Shown one piece after another: positions 11,185-20,759 of a stretch of 32,500 nt of DNA. Every line of letters begins with the position of its first letter. Position 1 is the first letter of the stretch. Where the stretch lies: the NCBI GenBank assembly GCA_905221605.1, contig CAJNDS010002515.1, positions 166,488 to 198,987 on the forward strand, given 5' to 3'. The translations under genes and the position numbers were made by a program. The notes under the pieces were generated by a model that saw only the letters and a list, made by a program, of their open reading frames with translations, was not told the origin of the DNA and did no database searches. The DNA comes from Symbiodinium natans. Its lineage: Eukaryota > Sar > Dinophyceae > Suessiales > Symbiodiniaceae.

Positions 11185-11310
11185 GGGCACTTACGTGAAC
11201 GAAAGTGAACCTAAGTGTCCGCAGGGGACTTACGTGAACGAAAGTAACCTAAGTGTCCGAAGGGGACTTGCGTAAACGAAAGTGAACCTAAGATTTTAAA
11301 GGGGACTTAC
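11185..11310 (+). repeat. 39-bp tandem repeat inside the polymerase relic
   Basis: Three units of 39, 38 and 39 bp, starting GGGCACTTACGTGAACG, GGGGACTTACGTGAACG and GGGGACTTGCGTAAACG, are followed by a truncated fourth (GGGGACTTAC). They lie exactly between two polymerase blocks that are contiguous in the family. A 39-bp unit equals 13 codons, so the expansion was originally frame-preserving; the 38-bp second unit breaks the frame. Unit ends ACTTA and TAAGT give each unit a partial dyad symmetry. Confidence 0.85.
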
Positions 11311-11695
11311 CAACATCATACACCATGCAAATTTATGTTAAATGTTGTCGATTGCGTAACAAACGAAGCAACACCTTATTTATACAGAGGTGAAGATTGT
11401 TTGGACAGATTTTGATCAACCATGAATAACCTGCAAGCAGGGATTATGGACAAGATGAAGGAAGAAAAAAGATTGATTGGACAGAGAAGCAACGGGAACA
11501 ACATGAACAAGAAACACATTGTTTTAGTCGCGGTGGGAAGTTCAACCCGAAAGACCACTGCCACTTTACAGGACAATATAGAGGTGCCGCACACAAGAAG
11601 TGTAATTTAGTCTTTCGAATACTTTAAACTGCCAGCGTTTTTTTCATAACCTTGAGAGTTATAATGCACACTTCATAATTTCACACATGGAGAAG

Positions 11696-11724
11696 GTTTA
11701 TGAACCAGTCTGTGGTTCATAAAC
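11696..11724 (+). other. Perfect 12-bp inverted repeat, 5-nt loop
   Basis: GTTTATGAACCA (11696-11707) and TGGTTCATAAAC (11713-11724) are perfect complements around the loop GTCTG. The hairpin falls at the 3' limit of recognisable polymerase homology, just after the Exo II block. Confidence 0.8.
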
Positions 11725-11820
11725 TTTATATCTCGTTTCAGGTGTGTAAACAAGTATTAAAACCGTAGAACTTTTGCAGAAGTGCAGAAATGTAGGGGGG
11801 GATACTACTCAGCCCATACA

Positions 11821-11950
11821 TGTATATATATATATATATATCTCTCTCTCTCTCTCACTGTAATCACGCATATCACGTATACAAATACCTACAAAACATA
11901 CGCACAGACATACATAAGTATATGTATATATACATATACATACATATGAA
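11821..11950. repeat. (TA)n(TC)n and TACATA microsatellites
   Basis: A TA run followed directly by a TC run (11821-11857) and a second TATA/TACATA-rich stretch (about 11890-11948) mark the right edge of the AT-rich island. Confidence 0.85.
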
Positions 11951-11959
11951 AAAAAACAT

Positions 11960-14900
11960 GTGTGAGTCCAAGTTGCCTGCAATCAGTGACACATTCCTCC
12001 AAGGCTGCTGGCTCTTCCTCCGCACTGTCATCAGAGATGTCCCCGCTGCAGTCAATGACCTCAGCGAGAAGGACAGTCAAACAGATTCTTGCTATCCATG
12101 TGATCGATTGCAGTGAACGAATCAAATCTCAAGTCAGGTGAGCAAGTGCTGCAAGTTGAATAATACAGATCAACCGACAGTTGCAATCTTCAGACATGAC
12201 ATCACAAGCAGTATTGACACAAGCAATTTGTGCAGAAGAGCTCACACAACAAAAACCATTACTGGCAGCGTGCAACTTTGCTGCAGTACAGCACGTGCCG
12301 AACACCTAATGGACCTAATGCGGGAATATGCGGGAGTACACGTCACCGGACTAGTGCAAGACTGCCATATCAAGCGTATTCTGTATCAAGCAACTCTAAC
12401 CCTGACACAGATGACATGTCAAGACAATGCAACAAAAAAGGCAGCCATGCTTGCAAAGACTTGCGGCGCCGTAGTATCTTGAGGCCGGTGCATCAGCAGC
12501 AGAGCGATGTGGTGCTGCTTGAGTCGTGCGATGCACCGCCGGCCAAACAAGACCGCTGCGAACAGCCCTGGTCGGAAGGACAGAACCAGGAGCCCCACCA
12601 GCTTCAGCCACACGTGCGTAAGTCATGAGGATTAAGCATTACAAGTGAGTGCATGGTCACATCAACAATCTCTTCGCTGCCTGGCACTGAGAGGTACCCT
12701 GCGGGGCGAGGCCCAGCAGCGGGCCATGAGCCGTGAACTCTCAGGAGGCCATCCCACCAAAACTGATCCGCACGCTCATCTATGCTATGCGACGATGAAA
12801 ATACCCCCACTTCTCCCGCTTGCCCCTGTGTCCATCACCACAGCATATCTCGCACATGTTCGGGGGGAGGTCAAGCCGGAGACGGCAGAGCGGACCTTGA
12901 AGTTCTTGAAAGTACCTATCTTGGATGGGTGGCAAACCCGAAGAGCAGCCCCTTTTGCTCTTTACTGTCCGCATGAATCACCCGGCAAGCATGAAGAGAC
13001 CTCGGAAACGCGCAAAAAGGGAAACCTGCCACGATGTCACCTACCACTTCAGAACGGAGGCATTGATCCTCTTGCTGCAGAAATGCTGCCAAGAGGCATA
13101 GGTTCTGGCTTTCTCATCAAAGTCCACATGGACCTTGCCCTGGTCGAATCGCGATGCCTCTTCACTGGTCGCCGCCGCGAAATAAGTACACGGAAGTATT
13201 ACCTGTAGAATCAAAACCTTAAACTCATGCAGCCCTCGACGCCCTGATGACCAAGAATCGGGCCTTGACCGCGGCCACATAATCGCGAGTCAATGCCACG
13301 AGCTCAGACTCCTCGACATGATTGCCACGCTCACGGCCTGTTTGAACTTGCTGCCTGCATCCGCTCATCTCAAAAATCCTCGGCTTCTTGGTCCACGGCC
13401 TGTCGTTCGCCACATGTTCTCACATTTCTTGGCGGCAAGCATGGCAAGCCATGACAGCGGGCCTCCTCCAGGCGCTTCTGCAGCTCAAACACTTGCAGAT
13501 CTCGTATTGCCTGCCAGGCGCAGACATCTGGCTCCTAATTAGCGTGGTCCTCAGCGACGAAATAGTCTCAAGCAGAAGATCGACGAGCGAGGTGTGAATT
13601 GAGAGGGTTCCCGTCGCAAGTGACCCTTCCGAGGTTCCTTAGGGAGCGTTAGGCTTTCCGGGCCCTGCAGAATACTACCATGGAGCCAAGGCAAGGGCCT
13701 GAACTGCCTAACAGCTTCTTCCTTCTGCAACCAAAACAATGCTTTGGAGCCCCCTATGGACAATCAACCGACCCCATGAAGGAATTTGACGTTCTACCGG
13801 CCCTCTATTGGACCCACAAAGAGAATGTGTGAGCCACACATGGAGGAACCCCATGGACCACCCCTCTGCGGAACCACCCCAAGAGGCCCTGTGGAGCCCT
13901 CCTACAAAGACTTAGCCGAAGAGCCAGGCTCTTCGGGTTGCACGGCCCATCTAGACTGCAACAAGCTGTCTTGCAAGAACACTTGAAACTCTTCACACGC
14001 ATGCACGTGCCTCATCATTGTGACTATTCCTCTGTTTTCTTCGTCGATAACCTCTGGCCTCTGACTGCAACAAAACCCTAGTATCTATCGTTCTCCTGGA
14101 ATCATGACTTTCTGAACATTGCACGCATTGCCCAATGGGGCGAGCCAGGCCTCCGCTTGCCGAGGGGTAGTAAATGTGTCACAATATCTGTGGGTACCCA
14201 ATTTCTGTTGCTTTTGCCTACCCCCCACCCGGCCCCAGTTTCTAAGCCTACGAGCCCTATAACCACCCCCCCCCCCCCCCCCCCCCCAACCCCAATTCGG
14301 CGAGCTCAGCCACACCTGCTTGAGAACAGGATGGAAATCACCAGCCAAGACTTCCTCTTTCGTGTGCCATCCGATATCGGCGTACTCCTTGTGGCTTGTG
14401 ACCACAGTGAAAACAAATATACTCATCTTGTCGCTGAACACATGCCTTCTCGTCGATTTTCAATCGGGACTCCTTGCGACATGTGTCGAGTAACACTCTG
14501 CCCAAAGTGAGGGACCAACACGTTTCAGGTCCTCAGCCGCATGCAAAACCATGCGGTGCATCGTAGAAATATCCTAAGCGAAGCTTAGGTCTGCCCAAGG
14601 TCTGCACAAAAGCTACAGCACAAGCTGCTAGAACTGCTCACATCTTGGCTCGCATTCTTGGGCATCGGCAGCAGTGCCATGGTCTGCAGGCGCCTCCCAG
14701 TGGCTCCAGGTTACGCTCTCAAAGTTACGAGGCTTTCTGCAAGCTCCGCCAACATAGGGTGTTGTTGTGTGTTTGGGTTATGCCATCGGGAGCCACACCC
14801 CTCTTAACTACAGCCCGCTTCCCAAGTGTGTTTTTTTCAGGGGGAGCATAAAGGAAAGCGAGAAGAAACAACCAAAAAAAGAAGAAAAAGCAGCACAATC

Positions 14901-15210
14901 AACAGAGAAACGACCGAGAATCATGGCCTAGGCGGCCTAGAATTGCTGAGAAAAAATCGCCCAGTTCTACAAGTTTCGCAGACGGCCACCAAAAAACACT
15001 TCTGAATCTTCTGAAGTACCTGCCTGCGCTCTCACGGCCCATGTCAGCGAGTAGCTGCCAATCACCTCTCGAGGTATTGGGGGGGAGCCTTGGGGCTCCA
15101 GCTGGCCGCACTCTGGACGCATCCCGACTCTCTGCACTTTTTCCGGATGGAACTTCCGCAAGGCTCCCAATCTCTCAAGCAGGGGGAAACCTAGGAAACC
15201 TAGGCACCTT
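11960..15210. other. No supported gene
   Basis: Several frames of 60-190 codons occur on both strands (for example 12645-13208 plus) without recognisable domains or matched splice sites. A minus-strand stretch ending near 13225 (VALTRDYVAAVKARFLVIRA) has coding-like composition but no secure boundaries. The region also contains a 22-C run. Confidence 0.5.
14266..14287. repeat. Homopolymer of 22 C
   Basis: Twenty-two consecutive C residues within a pyrimidine-rich context, the second such tract in the window (the other is at 7431-7451). Confidence 0.9.
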
Positions 15211-15216
15211 CCCCAG

Positions 15217-15450
15217 TCATTTGATCAGCTTGCGGATGATGCCTTTCACTTTCGGTACGGGCCTCTTCTTGTATGGATTTCGCGGATATGGCGCTGCGCC
15301 GCGCTTCATCTTGACATCCAGCCGAACACTGAACTCACGTGGCCGGAGAAAGTCGCACCAATGCGACAGCACCTCAGTGGCCTGTCGCTGGTCGTAAGAA
15401 TTGGCGATAGGTGTCTCGCCGATCTTGCTTCCATGCTCTATTGGAACACA
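15217..15450 (-). CDS. Candidate C-terminal exon, unknown basic protein
   Basis: This minus-strand frame ends at a stop codon at 15217-15219. It reads HGSKIGETPIANSYDQRQA, then LSHWCDFLRPREFSVRLDV, and finishes with a strongly basic tail KMKRGAAPYPRNPYKKRPV plus a Lys/Arg-rich end. Mixed composition and the basic tail look like real coding, possibly for a nucleic-acid- or ribosome-binding protein, though I recognise no family. The frame is open further upstream to about 15639, but that part is less protein-like. An acceptor-like GCCCAG lies inside the upstream part. Confidence 0.35.
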   Translation of the reverse strand, partial: CVPIEHGSKIGETPIANSYDQRQATEVLSHWCDFLRPREFSVRLDVKMKRGAAPYPRNPYKKRPVPKVKGIIRKLIK

Positions 15451-15649
15451 AGGCGAAGGCCAAGGAGCGACCATCTGGGCCATCAGAGCCATAGGAGCCA
15501 GGCAGCAAGGAACACCAAATCCACCGGCAAGCCTGCGGGCAAGCCCAAGAGTTTGGGACCGCCAGAAGCTCACATGCACGACCGGGCTGGATCGCAGCAC
15601 GAGAGCTGACCAGGACCAGCCAAATTGAGCTGCCATCATTCTTGCTGTT

Positions 15650-17735
15650 CTCCTTACAGCTTTTCAGGCCAAGGTGCCTCACACCTCAAACATGGCTGCA
15701 CCCTTTGTCACGGAACATCTTGAGCTGAATCCAGCGAAGATGTGGGATGAATCACAATGACTGCTGCTCACATGGGAAATCCGCCTGCGCTTACAAAAAT
15801 GCATGCGCAAAAGATTGCGACATGTCCGAGGCCTCGAAACGCGATGGTGGTATGTCCAAGCCCAGTTCTCGCCGAATGTTTCGCCGAGCTGCCTATGGAT
15901 TACTTCAGCCTGTACTTCTGACATGTATGTAGATGTACAAGCTGGATCCTTGCAAGATTCGTGACCAACCTCCTACCTCCAACCTCCAACGAAAAAGACA
16001 AGAGAAAGACACAGACAGCGTGAGAAAAAGGAACTGGTAGGAGCCACGAACCCGAATGCAGACACGTGTCATGTACGCCGCGAACATGACAGATGCGAAC
16101 GCGCCACAAGAACTCCGAGCTGATGTGTCTGATGACAAATTCTTGACTAACAGATGTATTATCATCTATTGGGGGAATAATTTGGTACATTCATAAGGGC
16201 CTTTATTCGCGGGGTTCTTTCTCACGGCCGGCACTTAGTGCATAAGGCTGTCTCTCTGGGCCCGCAATGTAAACACGCAGTAATAATGAAGTGACTGAAA
16301 GGAACCCCCAATAACGTAATTGTCTTCACAAACACCAGGATGATACGGACGAACTGATGAACGGTAGATAGACATGAAGAAGGTGTGCTTGCAATTGTTC
16401 TTCTTCCGGCCGAATCCGTCCAGTGCCGAGTTGTGGCTGCAGCAATCTGGAGGACTGTATTGGCGGATTTTCAGCGCATTTCGTGGAAGGTGCCGAGGAC
16501 TCTCCCCACGCATGCGAGCAAGAGCTGCCGGAGTGACTGAGTTCGTGGCCTCTTGAGGGGACTCTCCCGGCTTCGCGCGCCCGCCTATGACCCACCTGGG
16601 GCCAAAGACTGCCTGCTAAAGCCACAGAACAAATGGAGCGAGCAACACGGCTGAGAGCACTGCCAGTCTGGTTGCGGATGCACCTCGTACACGGTTCAAA
16701 GAGATCCCGGTCAAACTTTCATGAAGTTGCACTTCGAGAAAACAAGCCGGCAGGGCCTTGCGTTTTCCGAGGAAGACACGTGCACCGTCTGGTGACGTGA
16801 CAAGGATGTCTGACCTGCATGGTCGGGTTTCCGCGAAGAACTTACAGAAAAGCCGAAAGACCGAGAGCCAACAAGAGTCCTGTGCTATTTCTGACTTCGT
16901 TTGTAGGCAGAGATCTAAGCGTCGACTCCAACTCATACCTAGGATGTCACTTCAGCACGCCGTTCACCAAGGCTTCTGGTGGGGGCTGACAGGTTTTCTC
17001 CTTTCTCCTCGTTCTCAGTTGCGGAAAGCCTTGCTCGTTCTATCTCCGTCTCGTGTTGAAGGTTCCTACTATAGGACGAGGCGTATTCAATCCGCGACTC
17101 GGTCGCGCCCTGAGTCCTCATCATCATCATCACTCAGCGCCAAAGCCGAAGAGAAGGAGCGCGGCACGGGTGAAACTAACTCGAACATAGAAACCACAGA
17201 GGGTTGTAACTGTACAAGAGGCATGTGATCAAAGACTCGTGGCAAAGCAGTGAACTACTTTGCTTTTACTTTGTAAGCACGTAGGCTGATTTGGACGTAG
17301 TTGTCCAACGATGAAGCTCTTCATAGCGTGTGTTTGGGCGATTTGTTAAGCATGTCTATTTAGAATGGGGCTTGACGTTTCTGTGCAGTGTTTTGTAGGA
17401 GGGTTAGATCGAGATCTAACGGTATGTTTGCTAGCGCCCTGAGTCCTGTCCCTCCGATTTCCTTCGTCTACTTCAACTGCGTTTTGCCAATTGTCTCATG
17501 CTGTGCAGGAAGGAATGCCGTTCGATATGGATGTGTGTGCGGCATGGACGTCATGACGGACCTCCCTAACAGAATCTTAACTTCGGCTCGGCATGCAATG
17601 GGTTGCATGGCCAGGGGCGATAGCATTCAACTTGCGGCAGCTGCGTGCACTGGACTATATGAATGAGGGCGCTTAGAATGCAAAAAACCATAGGAAGGGC
17701 GAGCGTCACCGTGCGCCGATACATGTGACACTAAA
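15650..17735. other. No supported gene
   Basis: Only short frames without motifs or matched splice sites were seen on either strand. Confidence 0.5.
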
Positions 17736-17740
17736 AAGGC

Positions 17741-17890
17741 CTAACCACAGGCAGAAGAACGCTGCCCGATAAAGTACAGGACGACTCCAAGTTTTGCCAA
17801 CTTCTTTTTTGCTTCGAGCTGGTCTACAAGGCCCTGGGCACCCGACACAGCTTTCACCAGAGCATCCAGAGCACGGCCGTATTCTGCGTC
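17741..17890 (-). CDS. Terminal exon of an unidentified gene
   Basis: A strong acceptor, CTTCTATTGCAG, ends at 17891. The following 49 codons read DAEYGRALDALVKAVSGAQ, then LVDQLEAKKKLAKLGVVLYF, and stop at TAG (17741-17743). The predicted helices and the Leu-Glu-Ala-Lys-rich stretch suggest a helical bundle or short coiled coil. The exon joins in phase to the upstream exon ending LVEE at 18141 across a 250-bp GT-AG intron (17891-18140), which is good evidence that it is real. The family was not recognised. Confidence 0.5.
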   Translation of the reverse strand, partial: DAEYGRALDALVKAVSGAQGLVDQLEAKKKLAKLGVVLYFIGQRSSACG

Positions 17891-18140
17891 CTGCAATAGA
17901 AGAAAGCTGGAAAACAACATGACTCGTTTAGTGAACACGGCCCTGCTCCTCCAAGAACAAATGATGAGGTTGGAAGTTTCCAGTTGTGAAGCATGGGACG
18001 TGCATTCCGCGACTTTGCACGTAAAGACAGGTGAGACCGCATGCTAGGTAGCCATATCAAGCCACGGGCTCAGCAACCACAAGATACCACATGCAAGACA
18101 CTTTGATGCAGAGCTTTTTTTCAACGAAGAAGCCGCTCAC

Positions 18141-18193
18141 CTCTTCTACCAGCATACAAGAGCTATTGCGGCCATTGATTCTTGCCGAGACAT
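18141..18193 (-). CDS. Penultimate exon of the same unidentified gene
   Basis: The frame reads SARINGRNSSCMLVEE and ends at GAAGAG|GTGAGC (donor at 18135-18140). The junction to 17890 keeps the frame and gives LVEE-DAEY. The 5' limit is uncertain: the pyrimidine tract CTCGTCTTCACTTTCCCAAG is the best acceptor. Confidence 0.4.
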
Positions 18194-18380
18194 CTTGGGA
18201 AAGTGAAGACGAGCTTCATACGCTGTATACAGCTCTGCTTGTAGAGTGTAGAAGTTAAGGCGAGCGCAAGTGTCAAAGAGTTGTCTAAGTTTCTAAAGAT
18301 GTTTGAGCAAAGTCTAGAAGTTGCAGACTCAACAGGCTTAACAGATCATATCTCAACAGGTCTTGTTGCCACGCTGCCAC

Positions 18381-18460
18381 CTGTCTGTTGGGCGGTGTGG
18401 CACTGTGGAAATGTCTCAACAGCTGGTCGAACTCGTCCGTCACATGTACTAATTTGGAGT
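18381..18460 (-). CDS. Upstream exon of the same unidentified gene
   Basis: An 80-bp exon lies between CCATTCCCTCCCAAACCTTCAG-type pyrimidine sequence (CAG at 18461-18463) and the donor CAGACAG|GTGGCA. It encodes SKLVHVTDEFDQLLRHFHSA followed by TPPNRQ. Its phase does not join the exon at 18141-18193 without using an earlier donor (CAC A|GTGCC), so either one small exon is missing or that donor is the one used. Confidence 0.35.
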
Positions 18461-19059
18461 CTGAAGGTTTGGGAGGGAATGGCTTCAATTCAAAAGCCAA
18501 GGCCAAGGCTACAGACTTTGCCGCCCTCAGAGTTAATCATGTGGGACATTTAATAAAGCTTGGCTGCAAGATGCCGGGAAAGCCAAGAGGCTGGGCAAGG
18601 CCACGCAGCGATGGGGCGGGGCATTTGTAGCTTCCTTGAGCACTGAACCTGGTTAACACTCCAAACCAAGGTCCGAAGGTCGAGACTTGACATTCAACAG
18701 CCTTAAACCTGGGACCGTCCAATTGCCTTCCAGAAGGGCGGTGGGCAAGCCTCCGTTGCCATGGCCGCAGAAGTTGCCACGGGTCGCTACTAAGAACCAT
18801 TGAACGGCGGCGAGACAAGCTGAAAAGAACTAACATGAACGAACTGTCCTGAAAAAAAAGTCGTGAAAATCTGTCGACATGACTTGGCATGCAGAGCAGA
18901 ACTTCGAGAAAAATCTGTGGATTCGAGGGCTGCACTTGTACTGGCACGGCCTGACCGGTTCGGCAACCTCATCGGTGACTCCTCGGAAGTGGCGAGAAGC
19001 GGCGCGTTCCAGACATACAGCATCATGAAGCACACTTTTTTTCCATGTTGAAGTTGCTT

Positions 19060-19235
19060 GTGAGTGCTCTTCGTGGCAAGTGCGTGCAAAAGATCGGGCA
19101 ACGCAACTCGACCTTGAGCTGCCGACCCCTCGCTGAGGCGACTCTCCGCGTTGCCTGGGCTACCAGCAATCTTGCTTGCATATTCTTTCTCCTGCTGTCC
19201 ACGAATGGTGCTGGCCGTGCTGGCCAGGCGGTCTC
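19060..19235 (-). CDS. Candidate exon, unknown
   Basis: The minus-strand frame reads EIDRDRLASTASTIRGQQEK, then EYASKIAGSPGNAESRLSE, then RVALPDLLHALATKS. It is charged and helical in character. No donor/acceptor pair is clear and the family is not recognised. The + strand frame over the same bases has no better support. Confidence 0.2.
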
Positions 19236-19626
19236 TGTCTATCTCCACAAGTTAAAGGCTTGAGGCTTCAATTTGAAGCCCGAGAAAGTTTCCAGGCGCT
19301 TGAAACCTTCAACATAATCTCGACGCTGTCGGTGTGCTGTTTGCAGAATTTTGCAAATGCGCGAGCCCCTGTTGGTCTCCATCGGTTTCCACAGGGTTGT
19401 ATTGGCATCCTGCTCCGCCTGGCGAGGAGGCCTGGGTTGCTGGGAGACCCTGCGTCTGATGCTCCTCCGCCACTGCGGTTGATCCGAAGGGGCCCGAAGG
19501 GGTGACGATGGCTCCAGGGGAACTCGGAGAGTTGCCTTGAGGCTCGCGTGGTCCAAAGATTCCCAGGACATGTGGCTTTGATTTCGCCCCAGAATCGCAC
19601 GGGCTAGAAGAAAAACCACTAAGAAC

Positions 19627-20092
19627 TGGCTTCTTCTCCTCTTCCTCTTCCTCTTCCTCTTCCTCTTCCTCTTCCTCTTCCTCTTCCTCTTCCTCTTCCT
19701 CTTCCTCTTCCTCTTCCTCTTCCTCTTCCTCTTCCTCTTCCTCTTCCTCTTCCTCTTCCTCTTCCTCTTCTTCTTCCTCTTCCTCTTCCTCTTCCTCTTC
19801 CTCTTCCTCTTCCTCTTCCTCTTCCTCTTCTTCTCTTCTTCTTCTTTCTTCTTCTTCTCTTCTTCTTCTTCTTCTGCTTCTGCTTCTGCTTCTGATTCTG
19901 CTTCTTCTCCCGCTTCTTCTTCGTCGTCTTCTTCTTCTTCTTCTTCTTCTTCTTCTTCTTCTTCTTCTTCTTCTTCTTCTTCTTCTTCTTCTTCTTCTTC
20001 TTCTTCTTCTTCTTCTTCTTCTTCTTCTTCTTCTTCTTCTTCCGCTTCTTCTCCTTCTCCTTCTCTTTCCCCTTCCCCTTCCCCTTCCCCGC
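19627..20092. repeat. Large (TCTTCC)n / (TTC)n polypyrimidine array
   Basis: Roughly 200 bp of near-perfect TCTTCC hexamers (19627-19830) pass into TTC trinucleotides with short interruptions (TTCTGC at about 19874-19900) and then a pure TTC block (about 19925-20045). The array ends in CCTTCC/CCTTCCCC. The + strand is almost purely pyrimidine over more than 450 bp. Confidence 0.95.
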
Positions 20093-20538
20093 AGGGTGGT
20101 CTTCAGCTGTTTGGTGACCTCACAGCCCCCGGAGCCAGCACCCCCGGTGTCCCACCTAAAGGGTCAGGAGCCACTGTGCACCCGAAGAATTAACACTTCC
20201 TCACCCACCGCAGCTGGCACTCAAACTGCCCAGCAGTAGAATTTACATTGCCACATCCACCCTGCCCCAAGCTCTGAGTACCTCAGCACTACCTCAGCGC
20301 TGCCTGGAGCCTCAGTTCGTGTTGTTGGATCCAGTCCAAGAACCGCCTTTGCAACACTCGGGTACCGCAATCATTGCTGGTGTTTGCTGGTGTATGCCGA
20401 GAAATGCCGTGGGCTGGGAAAGGAGAAAGCCGACTCACCCAAGCTTTGTCAGGGACATGAAACTGACCTAGAAAGGCTTGACACCCAGTCTGTGCAGCAA
20501 AGCGGATTCGAGCACCAAGACAAATCAACGACATGCAG

Positions 20539-20745
20539 AAAGAAAATGAGGAAGCGGGCGGGTATCGATCTGCTGGGGATGTCTTGGGCGACGGCCTCAG
20601 CTTTCATGAGGAAACTTCAACGAGAGCTGAATGTCAGCAAGATGTCAACTTCATTCAGCAGTGCGGCTCTCGCGAACCAGGCCGGCCTCAGCTCAGATCT
20701 TGATGATCTTAAGCTGCAAATGCGACAGCTTGCATCGTCAGGAAC
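20539..20745 (+). CDS. Candidate exon, unknown helical protein
   Basis: An acceptor-like ATGCAG (20533-20538) precedes, and a consensus donor GTGAGT follows at 20746. The 207-bp frame reads KKMRKRAGIDLLGMSWATAS, then AFMRKLQRELNVSKM, then SDLDDLKLQMRQLASSG. The spacing of Leu and charged residues in the last part suggests an amphipathic helix or coiled coil. No family is recognised. The good donor and coding-like composition make it a reasonable candidate; the minus-strand frame over the same bases is judged a shadow. Confidence 0.35.
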
Positions 20746-20759
20746 GTGAGTGTCACATT

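Larger units (their letters stand above)
9200..11800 (+). pseudogene. Polinton/Maverick-type DNA polymerase B, N-terminal relic
   Basis: Protein-primed family B DNA polymerases replicate Polinton/Maverick elements and related virus-like DNAs. Seen here in the expected order: a basic N-terminal region and KYIELPKWIATEKACINIKN (about 10070-10127) with HPDRMYHY after it; FPASNEDIDAFEE (10765-10803); VEEKSNHHCVFIQDYSGLI (about 10910-10970); VPKEDEQMSFQKHYKK, then PFVLYCDFECL with the Exo I Asp-Phe-Glu (about 11126-11158); TYQHHTPCKFMLNVVDCV (about 11305-11358); DHCHFTGQYRGAAHKKCNL, a Cys/His element typical of these polymerases (11553-11609); and FFHNLESYNAHFI, the Exo II site with Asn where Asp is usual (about 11639-11677). 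These pieces occupy all three + frames with at least six shifts, and there are internal stops. The C-terminal polymerase palm is absent: similarity ends near 11730-11800. The region is AT-rich, unlike its flanks. No capsid, integrase or ATPase gene was seen. It is a dead, truncated copy. Confidence 0.85.
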
